Of a stretch of DNA of 64,000 bases, positions 1 through 8,874 are shown piece after piece. Below the pieces are notes generated by a model that worked only from the letters and a program-made list of their open reading frames with translations, made no database searches and was not told where the DNA came from. Source of the DNA: Lichenicoccus sp965276875 (GTDB taxonomy: Bacteria; Pseudomonadota; Alphaproteobacteria; Acetobacterales; Acetobacteraceae); contig NZ_OZ255701.1 of the NCBI RefSeq assembly GCF_965276875.1, forward strand, positions 310,001 through 374,000, given 5' to 3'. The stretch's first letter is position 1. The number at the start of each line of letters is the position of its first letter. Both the position numbers and the translations under genes were made by a program.

Positions 1-39
1 GAGCAGGACCGCGACAGACGTGCGCGCGGATCCGCTCAG
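1..39 (-). CDS. Possible start of purN (phosphoribosylglycinamide formyltransferase), cut by window edge
   Basis: On the minus strand, directly after and overlapping the purM stop, an open frame reads RTSVAVLL before leaving the window. PurN proteins begin with a hydrophobic strand of this kind followed by a glycine-rich loop, and purN often follows purM. No ATG, GTG or TTG is visible in this frame, so the start codon is uncertain; a CTG at 39-37 is the only near-cognate codon. This is a weak, context-based call. Confidence 0.25.
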   Translation of the reverse strand, partial: MSGSARTSVAVLL

Positions 40-1076
40 GCGCCGAAATCCGGCAGGCTGGCGAAACGCAAGGAGCCGGTCGTCTCGATCCTGCCGATCA
101 CCGCAAAATCCTCGCCGAGTTCCGACAGCAGGGCGGTGGCGCTGGCGACATTGTTCACCACCAGCGCCATGCCGATGCCGCAATTGAACACACGCAGCAT
201 CTCAGTGGGCGCGATATCGCCGGTGCGGGCCAGCCAGCCGAATACCGGCGGCAGAGCCCAGGCGTCGCCGTCGAGGACCGCGCCGAGCCCCTCGGGCAAT
301 ACGCGCGGCAGGTTGCCTGGCAGGCCGCCGCCGGTGATGTGGGCGGCCGCGTTGAGCAGCCCGGCGCGATGCAGCGCCAGGGTGGCGTGGACATAGAGCC
401 GGGTCGGCGCCATCAGCGCAGCACCGAGGGTTAGGCCTGGCGCAAACGGGCAGGGCGCGTCCCAGCCGAGTCCGGCGCGGCGCGCGACGTTGCGCACCAG
501 GGAGAAGCCGTTGGAATGCACGCCGCTGCTCGGCAAACCGAGGACGATGTCGCCGGGGGACACACGCTGCGGCAGCAGGTGGCCGCGCTCCGCGGCACCC
601 ACGGCAAAGCCGGCAAGGTCGTAATGGCCGTGGTTGTACATGCCTGGCATTTCGGCGGTCTCGCCGCCGACCAGCGCGCAGCCGCTCAGCCGGCAGCCTT
701 CGGCGATGCCGCGTACGACGCGCGCGGCGGACCAGGGATCGAGCTTGCCGGTCGCGAAGTAATCCAGGAAGAACAACGGCTCGGCGCCCTGGACCACGAG
801 GTCGTTGACGCACATCGCAACCAGATCGATGCCCACCTGGTCGTGCAGCCCGGTCTCGATGGCGACCATCAGCTTGGTGCCGACTCCGTCGGTGCAGGAG
901 ACCAGCACCGGGTCGCGCAGCCCCGCCGCCTTCAGGTCGAACAGTGCGCCGAAGCCGCCGAGGCCGCCGACCGCGCCCGCGCGCAGGGTCGACGCCGCCG
1001 CCGGCTTGATCATCTCGATGAGCGCGTCGCCGGCCTCGATGTCGACGCCGGCGTCGCGATAGCTTGCAGAAACCAT
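36..1076 (-). CDS. purM: Phosphoribosylformylglycinamidine cyclo-ligase (AIR synthetase)
   Basis: PurM closes the imidazole ring in cytosolic de novo purine synthesis, turning FGAM into AIR with ATP. The 346-residue product matches the usual family length (about 345). It shows the early SYRDAGVDI segment, the CTDGVGTK and CVNDL motifs, the VGGETAEMPG loop, the GLPSSGVHSNGFSLVR segment and the HITGGGLPGNLPR motif near the C terminus, all typical of the AIRS family. The start at the ATG of MVSASYR was chosen because the frame upstream becomes proline- and arginine-rich noise; an ATG 63 nt further upstream is also in frame. It is divergent from hdaA, with about 100 nt between the starts, an arrangement common in alphaproteobacteria. 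purN may follow beyond the window edge. Confidence 0.96.
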   Translation of the reverse strand: MVSASYRDAGVDIEAGDALIEMIKPAAASTLRAGAVGGLGGFGALFDLKAAGLRDPVLVSCTDGVGTKLMVAIETGLHDQVGIDLVAMCVNDLVVQGAEPLFFLDYFATGKLDPWSAARVVRGIAEGCRLSGCALVGGETAEMPGMYNHGHYDLAGFAVGAAERGHLLPQRVSPGDIVLGLPSSGVHSNGFSLVRNVARRAGLGWDAPCPFAPGLTLGAALMAPTRLYVHATLALHRAGLLNAAAHITGGGLPGNLPRVLPEGLGAVLDGDAWALPPVFGWLARTGDIAPTEMLRVFNCGIGMALVVNNVASATALLSELGEDFAVIGRIETTGSLRFASLPDFGA

Positions 1077-1177
1077 GGGCCGGATGCCTTGCTGCCTCAG
1101 ATCCGCTAGATAGGCCACGCAGGGGGGCGGGGGAAGCATTGGCCGTCGAAAGCGAGGGGGAAGGCGGAATCGCGAGT

Positions 1178-1843
1178 GTGCGTCAGCTCGCGCTGCCGTT
1201 CGCGCATCGTCAGCATTTCGCCCGCGCCGACTTCGTCGCCGCATCCTCGAATGCAGCGGCGCGCGCCTGGCTCGAGGCCGGCGCGCGCTGGCCGGACCAC
1301 CGGCTGGCCCTCTGGGGCGAGGCAGGATGCGGCAAGACGCATCTGCTGCATCTCTGGGCCGGAACCTACTCGGCGCTGCTGCTGCCCGGCACCGCGCTGC
1401 GCGGCCTGGGCGGGCTGGCGCAGGTCGACGCCGATATCGGCGGCATCGCGCTCGACGACGCCGACATGGCGGTCGACGAGCTGGCTTTGTTGCACCTGCT
1501 GAACGCGGCGCGCGAGCGTGCGCTGCCGGTGCTGCTCGCCGGCCGTGCGCCGCCCTCGCGATGGGCCGTGCGGCTGCCCGATCTCGCCAGCCGGCTGCGG
1601 GCGACCGCCGCGGTCGCGGTCGGCCAGCCGGAGGAGGCGCTGCTGCGGATTTTGCTGCGGCGGCTGCTGGCGGAGCGCCAGCTCGCGGTGCCGCAGCCGG
1701 TGGTGGAATGGCTGCTGCGGCATTTGCCGAGACAGGCACACGCCATGCGCGAGGCAGCCCGCCGGCTGGACGCCGCGGCACTCGCCTCCGGCACGGCGGT
1801 GACGCGATCGCTCGCGGCCGCCGTGCTGGATGAGCTGGCCTGA
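1178..1843 (+). CDS. hdaA: HdaA-type DnaA-related regulator of replication initiation
   Basis: The product (221 aa) resembles the AAA+ part of DnaA but lacks the C-terminal DNA-binding domain. In this family the protein binds the sliding clamp and promotes hydrolysis of DnaA-bound ATP, which limits re-initiation. The Walker A loop GEAGCGKTH is present, and a GIALDDAD segment sits where Walker B is expected. The N-terminal RQLALPF is a plausible clamp-binding motif. GTG at 1178 is preferred because AAGGCGG lies about 9 nt upstream and the clamp motif follows at once; a TTG at 1139 is also in frame. It is divergent from purM. The family call is solid; the regulatory role is taken from characterised homologues. 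Confidence 0.88.
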   Translation: MRQLALPFAHRQHFARADFVAASSNAAARAWLEAGARWPDHRLALWGEAGCGKTHLLHLWAGTYSALLLPGTALRGLGGLAQVDADIGGIALDDADMAVDELALLHLLNAARERALPVLLAGRAPPSRWAVRLPDLASRLRATAAVAVGQPEEALLRILLRRLLAERQLAVPQPVVEWLLRHLPRQAHAMREAARRLDAAALASGTAVTRSLAAAVLDELA

Positions 1844-1849
1844 ACGGCG

Positions 1850-2797
1850 CTACTGCTTCATGAACTGCGCGACGTTGTCCTTGGTGACGGTGTCGAGCCC
1901 GACATACTCGATCTTCTGTACGTGCTTGCCGTGCTTGAGCGCCAGCAGGGTGTCCATTGCCTTCGCCCCCATGGCTGCGGGCTGCTGGCCGATCAGCGCG
2001 CCGACCTCGCCGGCCTGAACTTCGGCAAGCTCCGCCGGCAGCGTATCGGCGGAGGCGACCACCAGCTTGCCGCCGTCGATTGCGCTCTTGTGGGTCTGGT
2101 AGAAGCTGTGGAACGCGGCCTGGGTGAATAGCGGCCAGCCGCCGACCGGAACGATCGCCGAGAGATCAGGGTGGCCGGTCATCAGGTCGGTCATCTGCTG
2201 GATGCCGGTGGCGCTGTCGTCATTGCAGAACGTCGGGCTACCGGCGACTTCCTTCCAGCCGGCCTTGTTGAGCACGTCGCGCACGCCGTCGACCCTTTGC
2301 GCGAGGTTCTCCGCCGCCGGGCCGCCGGAGACCATGGCATAGGAGCCGGGAGCGGGATGCAGCTTGACCACCTGCTGCGCCAGCTCTTGGCCGAGCTGCA
2401 TGTTGTTGGTACCGACATAGGCCTGGCGGGCACTCTTCGGTGCGTCCGCATCGAAGGTGATCACCGGAATGCCGGCGTGGCGCGCCCGCGCGATGACCCG
2501 CTGCACCGAGCCCGCGTCGGCGACGGAGATGGCGATGCCGTCGATCCCGCGCGTGATCAGGTCCTGAATGGTCTGCACCTCGGCGGCGGCGTCCTGGTTG
2601 ACTGGGCCGGTATAGACGCAGGTGACGTTGCCGAGCTTCTTGGCCTCGGCCATGCAGCCGTCTCGGGCAAGGTCGAAATACGGGTTGTTGAGCGATTTCG
2701 GCACGATCGCGAATCGGTAGGTCTTGGCCGAGGCCGGCAGGCTGCCAGCGGCACAGACCGCACCGGCGGCAACAGCGGCCAAAAGCAGTTTCTTCAT
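1850..2797 (-). CDS. Sugar ABC transporter, periplasmic substrate-binding protein
   Basis: This 315-residue protein begins with a classic signal peptide (MKKLLLAAVAAGAV, cleavage near ASA-K at about residue 25). The mature part has the type I periplasmic binding fold of the RbsB group: an FAIVPKSLNNPYF first strand, an IQDLITRGIDGIAISV segment, a GIPVITFDADAP hinge and a C-terminal GQQPAAMG segment. It is the last gene of a three-gene minus-strand operon (ATPase, permease, binding protein), 37 nt after the permease, with GGGGAG upstream of the ATG. The bound sugar cannot be read from the sequence. Confidence 0.93.
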   Translation of the reverse strand: MKKLLLAAVAAGAVCAAGSLPASAKTYRFAIVPKSLNNPYFDLARDGCMAEAKKLGNVTCVYTGPVNQDAAAEVQTIQDLITRGIDGIAISVADAGSVQRVIARARHAGIPVITFDADAPKSARQAYVGTNNMQLGQELAQQVVKLHPAPGSYAMVSGGPAAENLAQRVDGVRDVLNKAGWKEVAGSPTFCNDDSATGIQQMTDLMTGHPDLSAIVPVGGWPLFTQAAFHSFYQTHKSAIDGGKLVVASADTLPAELAEVQAGEVGALIGQQPAAMGAKAMDTLLALKHGKHVQKIEYVGLDTVTKDNVAQFMKQ

Positions 2798-2834
2798 GAA
2801 CGTTTCTCCCCTTGGTGATGGTTCGCAGGCGGGG

Positions 2835-3851
2835 TCATTGCCCCAACCTGCGGCTGCGCAGCCGGTCGACGAACACGGCGGCGATGATGATGGCGCCCAC
2901 CAGCGTGTCCTGCCAGTAGGTATTGACCCGGGCCAGCACCAGGCCGTTGCGGATCACCTCGATCAGGGCGGCGCCGACGATCGCCCCCAAGGGGCCGCCG
3001 ACGCCACCTAGCAGGTTGGCGCCGCCGATCACCGAGGCCGCGATGATCCGCAATTCGTAGCCATCTGCGAGATTGGCCGGCACCGAACCGAGCCAGCCGC
3101 CGAGCAGGATGCCGGCGAACGCCGCCGACAGGCCGGAGGCGACATAGACGCCGACCTTGATCGCGGTGACCGGAACCCCGGTCAGTTCGGCGGCACGCTG
3201 GTTGCCGCCGATGGCGAACACGTAGCGGCCGCTGGCGCTATGGTGCAGGGCCAGGGCCATCAGCACGCCGAGTGCGAGAAGATAGATCAGCGGCACCGGC
3301 AGGCCGAGCAGGGTGCCGTCGGACAGGCGAAAGAACAGATTGCTGTCAGGACCACCGATATTGACACCCTGGCCGCTGGTGATGGCGTAGCACAGGCCGC
3401 GCACGATGCTGAGCATGCCCAGCGTGGTGACGAACGGGGCGAGCCCGACGCGGGCGATCAGCAGCCCGTTGATCAGGCCGATGAGCGCGCCCACCCCAAG
3501 CCCGGCGAGCACCGAGACCGCCATCACCGCACCGGGCACGCTGGCCAGCGACCCCGCGCCGAGCGTGCGGAACAGCAGCGCCATGATGATCGCCGACAGC
3601 GCCATCGTCGAGCCCACGGAAAGATCGATGCCGCCGGTGATGATGACCAGGGTCGAGCCCAGCGAGACGATGCCGATATAGGAGAAATCGGTCAGCACGT
3701 TGCCGAGATTGCCCAAGCTGAGGAACACCGGCGCGATCGCCGAAATGACCGCGATCAGCAGCAGCAGCGCCAGGCAGACATAGGCGGTCTGGCTGGCCAG
3801 GAAGCCGCGCGAATGCCAGGCGGTGCGGCCGATATTGGCGAAATCGCTCAT
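2835..3851 (-). CDS. Sugar ABC transporter permease (RbsC family)
   Basis: A 338-residue integral inner-membrane protein with eight to ten hydrophobic helices, of the branched-chain/ribose permease family. Diagnostic stretches include GSTLVIITGGIDLSVGS near residue 70, GLINGLLIARVGLAPFVTTLGM near 130-150 and GANLLGGVGGPLGAIVGA near 280. It should form the transmembrane path for the sugar taken up by the adjacent binding protein, powered by the upstream ATPase. A weak ribosome site (GGAGCGG) precedes the ATG. The chemistry of the substrate is unknown. Confidence 0.93.
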   Translation of the reverse strand: MSDFANIGRTAWHSRGFLASQTAYVCLALLLLIAVISAIAPVFLSLGNLGNVLTDFSYIGIVSLGSTLVIITGGIDLSVGSTMALSAIIMALLFRTLGAGSLASVPGAVMAVSVLAGLGVGALIGLINGLLIARVGLAPFVTTLGMLSIVRGLCYAITSGQGVNIGGPDSNLFFRLSDGTLLGLPVPLIYLLALGVLMALALHHSASGRYVFAIGGNQRAAELTGVPVTAIKVGVYVASGLSAAFAGILLGGWLGSVPANLADGYELRIIAASVIGGANLLGGVGGPLGAIVGAALIEVIRNGLVLARVNTYWQDTLVGAIIIAAVFVDRLRSRRLGQ

Positions 3852-3870
3852 GTGCTAAGGGCCGCTCCGC

Positions 3871-4611
3871 TTAGGCATGCTCGATCGCTCCGGTGATCAG
3901 GCCGGTGACTTCCTGCGGTGAGGAGTGCGCGATCGCCTTGTCGGCAACCACCCGGCCGCGACGCATCACCACCACCCGGTCGCAGACCTCGAACACGTCG
4001 GGCATGCGGTGGCTGATCAGCATGACCGCGATGCCGGCGTCGCGCAGCCGGCCGATCAGGGCCAGCACCTCGGCGATCTGGCGCACGCTGATCGCCGCCG
4101 TCGGCTCGTCCATCAGGATCAGGCGCGCGTCGGCCAGCCGGGTGCGGGCGATCGCCACCGCCTGGCGCTGGCCACCCGACATCCGTCGGACGATCTCGCC
4201 GGCACGTGTCTCGCTCTTCAGCTCGGCGAACAGCGCGCTCGTGCGCCGCTCCATCGCCGCGTGGTCGAGCAGCTTCAGCGGCCCGATCCGGCGATGCAGC
4301 TCGCGGCCGAGGAATACATTGGCGGTGGCGCTGAGATTGTCGGCCAACGCCAGGTCCTGGTGCACCACCTCGATACCGGCCTCGCGCGCCTGGTGCGGCG
4401 AGGTGAAATGCACCATCGCATCGCCGAAGCGCATGGTGCCGTCGCTCGGCGGGAACACCCCGGCGATAGTCTTCACCAGGGTCGACTTGCCGGCGCCGTT
4501 GTCGCCCATCAGGCCGACGATCTCGCCAGGGGCGACCGCGAAGCTGACGTCGCTCAGCGCCCGCACCGCACCGTAGGATTTTCCGATATGCTCGAGCTGG
4601 AGCAGCGTCAC
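3871..4611 (-). CDS. Sugar ABC transporter ATP-binding protein (single ABC domain)
   Basis: The 246-residue product carries one complete ABC cassette: Walker A GDNGAGKST, Q-loop VVHQD, signature MSGGQRQAVAIAR, Walker B LILMDEPTAA and switch histidine in MLISHRM. RbsA-type proteins have two fused cassettes; this is the short, one-cassette form seen in Frc-type importers of alphaproteobacteria. GTG at 4611 was chosen because family homology begins at LLQLEHIGKSYG directly after it; a longer frame upstream reads as low-complexity sequence. It is the first gene of the importer operon, 19 nt before the permease. Confidence 0.92.
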   Translation of the reverse strand: MTLLQLEHIGKSYGAVRALSDVSFAVAPGEIVGLMGDNGAGKSTLVKTIAGVFPPSDGTMRFGDAMVHFTSPHQAREAGIEVVHQDLALADNLSATANVFLGRELHRRIGPLKLLDHAAMERRTSALFAELKSETRAGEIVRRMSGGQRQAVAIARTRLADARLILMDEPTAAISVRQIAEVLALIGRLRDAGIAVMLISHRMPDVFEVCDRVVVMRRGRVVADKAIAHSSPQEVTGLITGAIEHA

Positions 4612-4785
4612 GGCAGCGGCCTGGCGCGCGCCTGACGCGCAGTCTTGAGCATGACGGACCTGCACTCCCCCTGGTCGCGCGCACCTCGGTCCGGGCCGCG
4701 TCCGTATTGTTGGACCAGAGCTAAGCATCTGGCTTTCGGCGGTGCAAGCGCGCGGCCATAGAGATCTCGAGCCGCGAGCCCGCCG

Positions 4786-5985
4786 TCAGCTGGCTTGCGG
4801 GAACACCAGCGTGACATGCGTGCCGACATCGGGCCGGCTGTCGATGGCGAGGCGGCCGCCGCACTTGTCGACGAACTCGAGGGCGAGGAACAGGCCGAGC
4901 CCGGTGCCGCTCGGACCGGTTCCAGTCGCCCCGGGGGCGCCGGCAGGCGCGGTCCTGGTCGTGAAGAAAAGTTCGGTCGCGCGCTCGGCGACGTCGGGCG
5001 GCATGCCGTGTCCGGTGTCGCTGACCCGCAACTCGACCGCCCGGCGGCCGCCAAGTGACGCGGCCGCCTCGCGCTCCGGCAGCAAACGCGTGGACACGGT
5101 CAGCACGCCGCCGGGCTGCATGGCATCCACGGCATTCCGCACGAGGTTGAGCAGCACCATCTCAAGCTGGTCCGCATCCAGGCGCGCCAAGGTTGGTGCC
5201 GCGGCGGGCTGGATGTCGAGCCGGATCGAGGCAGGCACCAATTGCGCCATCGTGCCCTCGAAGTCACGGATGACGCGACTAAGGTCGACCGTGCGGCTCT
5301 TGTAGACCTGGTGGCGCGCGAGCGAGAGCAGTTCGCTGGCCAGCCTGCCGGCCCTATGCGCGCCCCAGTCGGCACGCATGAGGTGGCGTTTCTGCATCTC
5401 GTCCGTGGCCAGGTCGGTCGCGCGTTCGATGCTGGCCAGCACCACCGTCATCAGATTGTTGAACTCGTGCGCGACACCCGAGGCGAGTGCCCCCATGCTT
5501 TCGATCCGCTGGCCCTGTCGGCGCTGCGCCTCGCGCCGGCTACTGACGTCGAACTGGCTGGCGAAAAAACATGACAGGTCGCCCGCGTCATCGAAGATCG
5601 GTGTGATGTAGAGCGCGTTCCAGAAGCCGGAGCCGTCGCGCCGGTAGTTGTAGAGCTCCTGCTCGATGGGGCGGCGCTCGGCGATCGCGCGACGGATCTG
5701 CATGACCGCCTCCGGATCGGTCTCCGGGCCCTGCATGAACCGGCAATTGCGGCCAAGGATGCTCTGCGGGTCGTAGCCGGTCATGTCGGTGAAGGCAGGG
5801 TTGACGAAGGCCAGCGGGCAGTCGGGACGATGCGGGTCGGCAATGACCATCGCCGTGCGGGCCTTCTGGAAGATCTGCGCAAAAATACCCCCAGGTTGAA
5901 GCCCCCCGCTTTCCAGCCGGGCGCTTTCCAGCAAGAGGCCGGCGGCGTGTGGGCTCGGTGCTTTGGTCGGCTCCTGGTTTGGCAT
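4786..5985 (-). CDS. LOV-domain (blue-light) sensor histidine kinase
   Basis: The 399-residue protein has an N-terminal LOV/PAS domain (about 35-150) and a C-terminal kinase (about 160-399). The LOV signature GRNCRFMQG contains the flavin-adduct cysteine at residue 81, and the later ELYNYRRDGSGFWN and FASQFDVSSRR segments fit flavin-binding LOV domains. The kinase has an H box at ASGVAHEFNN (His173), an N box at LNLVRNAVDAM, a G1 box at VSDTGHGM and a G2-like GTGLGLFLA. No membrane segment is visible, so it is probably cytosolic. It lacks a fused receiver; the divergent receiver gene starting at 6139 is the likely partner. A light-sensing role is inferred from the conserved cysteine and its context. 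Confidence 0.9.
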   Translation of the reverse strand: MPNQEPTKAPSPHAAGLLLESARLESGGLQPGGIFAQIFQKARTAMVIADPHRPDCPLAFVNPAFTDMTGYDPQSILGRNCRFMQGPETDPEAVMQIRRAIAERRPIEQELYNYRRDGSGFWNALYITPIFDDAGDLSCFFASQFDVSSRREAQRRQGQRIESMGALASGVAHEFNNLMTVVLASIERATDLATDEMQKRHLMRADWGAHRAGRLASELLSLARHQVYKSRTVDLSRVIRDFEGTMAQLVPASIRLDIQPAAAPTLARLDADQLEMVLLNLVRNAVDAMQPGGVLTVSTRLLPEREAAASLGGRRAVELRVSDTGHGMPPDVAERATELFFTTRTAPAGAPGATGTGPSGTGLGLFLALEFVDKCGGRLAIDSRPDVGTHVTLVFPQAS

Positions 5986-6138
5986 GCTGCCTTTGCTTCA
6001 CAAGGGCGCGTGGGGGACACGCTCTCGGGTTCGTGTCGTTCCTCGCCAGCGCGATGTGGACTACGCAGACAACGTCGGCCGCGCGCCGCACGTTCGACTG
6101 CGATCATGCACCGGCGGCACGCACGTGGGATAGCCCGG

Positions 6139-6507
6139 ATGCATCACTCTCACGTCCTGTTGGTTGAGGACGAGGCCACAATCCGGATGATCCTGGCCGA
6201 GGTTCTGGCCGACGCGGGTTTCGTGGTCACCGAAGCTGCAAGCGGCGAGGTGGCCCTGCGGCTGTTCGACGAGGTGCGTGCGTTCGACCTGCTGGTCACC
6301 GATGTGCATATGCCCGGCCGGGTAAACGGGGTGGACCTTGCCCGGGCGGTGCGCGCGCGCTGGCCGGAGGTGCCGGTGGTGTTCGTCACCGGCCGCCCCG
6401 ATGCGCTGCGCCGGTTCGGCGATCTTGGGCCGCGCGACCGCTTCGTGCTCAAGCCGTGCCGGTCGGCAACCCTGCTGAGCGCCGTCGAGTCCAGCCTCGC
6501 CGCCTGA
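6139..6507 (+). CDS. Stand-alone CheY-like response regulator
   Basis: A 122-residue single receiver domain with no output domain. The acidic pocket (VEDE near residue 10), phospho-acceptor Asp55 in LLVTDVHMPG, the switch threonine in VFVTGR and Lys105 in FVLKPC are all present, so it should be phosphorylatable. ATG at 6139 was chosen because it lies immediately before the first beta strand. It is divergent from the LOV kinase with about 150 nt between the starts, which suggests they form one signalling pair. The output is unknown and would need protein-protein contact or a phosphorelay. Confidence 0.9.
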   Translation: MHHSHVLLVEDEATIRMILAEVLADAGFVVTEAASGEVALRLFDEVRAFDLLVTDVHMPGRVNGVDLARAVRARWPEVPVVFVTGRPDALRRFGDLGPRDRFVLKPCRSATLLSAVESSLAA

Positions 6508-6567
6508 TCACACTGGCCCGCACTCTTCAAGCGGCACCCGATCTGGCCTAGTGTCCCGCGGTCGGGA

Positions 6568-8865
6568 ATGGCGAGGTGGATGGTGGCCGACGGTACAAGC
6601 CTGGAGCAGCGGCCGCACGCGCGGGCCCAAGCGAGTTCGGCGCGTGCGCGTCGAGGCCGTCCGGCGCCGGAGGCCAACAGCGAGACCAATGTGCCCCCGA
6701 TCGCTGTGCGCACGGTCGCTGTGCCCACGATCGCCGCGGATGCGCCCGAGCGATTCATCAACCGCGAGCTGTCCTGGCTCGACTTCAACCAGCGCGTCGT
6801 CGAAGAGGCGGAGAATGCGCGCAATCCGCTGCTCGAGCGGCTGCGCTTCCTGTCGATCTCGGCCGGTAATCTCGATGAGTTCTATTCCGTCCGCGTCGCC
6901 GGACTGGTCGGGCAGGTGCGCGAGGGTCTTGCGAGCCGCGCGCCGGATGGCCGCACGCCAGCCCAACAGCTGCGCGCGGTCGAGCGGCGGGCGCGCGCCC
7001 TGCTCGACGAGCAGCAGCGCATGTGGCGCGAGCTGCGCCGGGCGATGGCAGGCGAGGGCATCGCGGTCTGCGACCCCGGCGCCCTCGATGCCGCCGACCT
7101 GAGCTGGGCCGAGAGCTGCTTCATGGAGCGCATCTTTCCGGTGCTTACACCGCTTGCGGTCGATCCTGCGCATCCGTTTCCATTCATCCCCAATCTGAGC
7201 CAGGTGCTGGCTTTGCGGCTGTTGCGCGACGGCGACGAGCGTCAGGCGATGAGCGGGCTGATCCTGCTGCCGACCCAGGTCGACCGCTTCATGCGTCTAC
7301 CCGGCGAGCTTACGCGGTTCATGCTGCTCGAGGATCTGGTGAGCCTGTTCCTCGATCGGCTGTTCCCGGGCTATCACGTCGGCGGCCGCGGCGTGTTCCG
7401 GGTCATCCGCGACACCGACGTCGAGTTCGAGGACGAGGCCGAAGACCTGGTCCGCTCTTATGAGACCGCGCTCAAGCGACGCAGGCGGGGGGTGGTCATC
7501 CATCTCGATATGAATGTCGGCATGCCCGGCGATCTCGCCGCCCTGGTCGCCGACGAGCTCGACGTGCCGCTTGACGAAATCCAGACGCATGACGGGCTGA
7601 TCGGCCTGGTCGATGTCAGCCAGCTGATCATCGACGACCGGCCGCATTTGCTGTTCGCGCCGTATGCGCCGCGCTTCCCCGAGCGCATACGCGATTTCGG
7701 CGGCGATTGCTTCGCCGCCATACGCACCAAGGACATCGTTGTCCACCACCCGTTCGAGAGCTTCGATGTGGTGGTGCAGTTCCTGCGACAGGCTGCCCTC
7801 GACCCCGCCGTAGTCGCGATCAAGCAGACCCTCTATCGCACCTCGCGTGACAGTCCGATCGTCAAGGCTTTGATCGAGGCGGCGGAGAACGGCAAGTCGG
7901 TCACCGCCATGGTCGAGCTGCGCGCGCGCTTCGACGAGGAGGCCAATATCCGCCTCAGCCGCACGCTGGAGGCGGCCGGCGTGCAGGTCGTGTTCGGCTT
8001 TGCCGAGCTGAAGACGCACTGCAAGCTCAGCCTGGTGGTGCGTCGCGAGGGCGGGACCTTGCGCAGCTACGCGCATTTCGGTACCGGCAACTACCACCCG
8101 ATCACCGCACGCATCTATACCGACCTCAGCTTCTTTACCTGCGACACCGCTCTCGCACGCGACTCCGCGCGCCTGTTCAACTACATGACCGGCTATGCCA
8201 GGCCGGCGAAAATGGATGCGATCGCGTTCTCGCCGCTGACCACGCGCAGCACCCTGGTGACCTTGATCGACGACGAAATCGCCCACGCGAAAGCCGGCCG
8301 GCCGGCGCAGATCTGGCTGAAGATGAACTCGATCGTCGACGAGGAGCTGATCGACAAGCTCTACGAGGCGTCGCGTGCGGGGGTGAAGATCCTGTGCGTG
8401 GTGCGCGGCATCTGTTGCCTGCGCCCGGGCGTGCCGGGTCTTTCGGAGAGCATCCAGGTCAAGTCGATCGTCGGTCGCTTCCTCGAGCATAGCCGCATCT
8501 TCGTCTTCGGCGGCGGCCACCGGCTGCCTTCGCGCGAGGCGCTGGTGTATATCTCCAGTGCCGACTGGATGGCGCGCAACATGGATTGGCGGGTCGAGTG
8601 CATGGTGCCGATCCGCAATCCCACGGTGCACGCCCAGGTGCTCGACCAGATCATGGTGATGGATTTGCGCGATAATTTGCAATCCTGGCAGTTGCACAAC
8701 GACGGGAGCTGGCACCGACTCGAAGGCGGCGCGCGGCCGTTCTCCGCGCACGAGTATTTCATGACCAACCCGTCACTGTCGGGCCGCGGTTCGGCGGCCC
8801 ATACCGCGCTTGCCGTGGTCCCGCGTCCGCTGCCGCGCCGGCCCGACCGTATCCTCGAGGACTGA
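6568..8865 (+). CDS. ppk: Polyphosphate kinase 1
   Basis: PPK1 reversibly makes inorganic polyphosphate from ATP. The 765-residue frame shows RFINRELSWLDFNQRV at the start of the N domain, HPFPFIPNLS in the middle, and the catalytic region YAHFGTGNYHP with the presumed phospho-histidine at His503, followed by ARIYTDLSFFT. The C-terminal domain contains ISSADWMARNMDWRVE. The family is usually about 690-740 aa; the first 50 residues here (arginine- and alanine-rich) may not be translated, and in-frame GTG codons near 6691 are alternatives. The exopolyphosphatase gene follows 9 nt later, so synthesis and breakdown of polyphosphate are probably co-expressed. Confidence 0.95.
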   Translation: MARWMVADGTSLEQRPHARAQASSARARRGRPAPEANSETNVPPIAVRTVAVPTIAADAPERFINRELSWLDFNQRVVEEAENARNPLLERLRFLSISAGNLDEFYSVRVAGLVGQVREGLASRAPDGRTPAQQLRAVERRARALLDEQQRMWRELRRAMAGEGIAVCDPGALDAADLSWAESCFMERIFPVLTPLAVDPAHPFPFIPNLSQVLALRLLRDGDERQAMSGLILLPTQVDRFMRLPGELTRFMLLEDLVSLFLDRLFPGYHVGGRGVFRVIRDTDVEFEDEAEDLVRSYETALKRRRRGVVIHLDMNVGMPGDLAALVADELDVPLDEIQTHDGLIGLVDVSQLIIDDRPHLLFAPYAPRFPERIRDFGGDCFAAIRTKDIVVHHPFESFDVVVQFLRQAALDPAVVAIKQTLYRTSRDSPIVKALIEAAENGKSVTAMVELRARFDEEANIRLSRTLEAAGVQVVFGFAELKTHCKLSLVVRREGGTLRSYAHFGTGNYHPITARIYTDLSFFTCDTALARDSARLFNYMTGYARPAKMDAIAFSPLTTRSTLVTLIDDEIAHAKAGRPAQIWLKMNSIVDEELIDKLYEASRAGVKILCVVRGICCLRPGVPGLSESIQVKSIVGRFLEHSRIFVFGGGHRLPSREALVYISSADWMARNMDWRVECMVPIRNPTVHAQVLDQIMVMDLRDNLQSWQLHNDGSWHRLEGGARPFSAHEYFMTNPSLSGRGSAAHTALAVVPRPLPRRPDRILED

Positions 8866-8874
8866 GCGGCCAGG

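Noticed and set aside
1077..1781. Upstream extension of purM giving a 581-residue protein
   Set aside because: The extra 235 residues are Pro/Arg/Ala-rich low-complexity sequence antisense to hdaA; the family core starts at the internal ATG at 1076.
6690..6745. Short tandem repeat at the ppk 5' end (GTCGCTGTGC-like units)
   Set aside because: Two or three imperfect copies within coding sequence are expected from codon bias and do not disturb the frame.
7297..8751. Long minus-strand frame opposite ppk
   Set aside because: It is a mirror of the high-GC codon pattern of ppk; composition is His/Asp/Arg-rich and no family motif is present.
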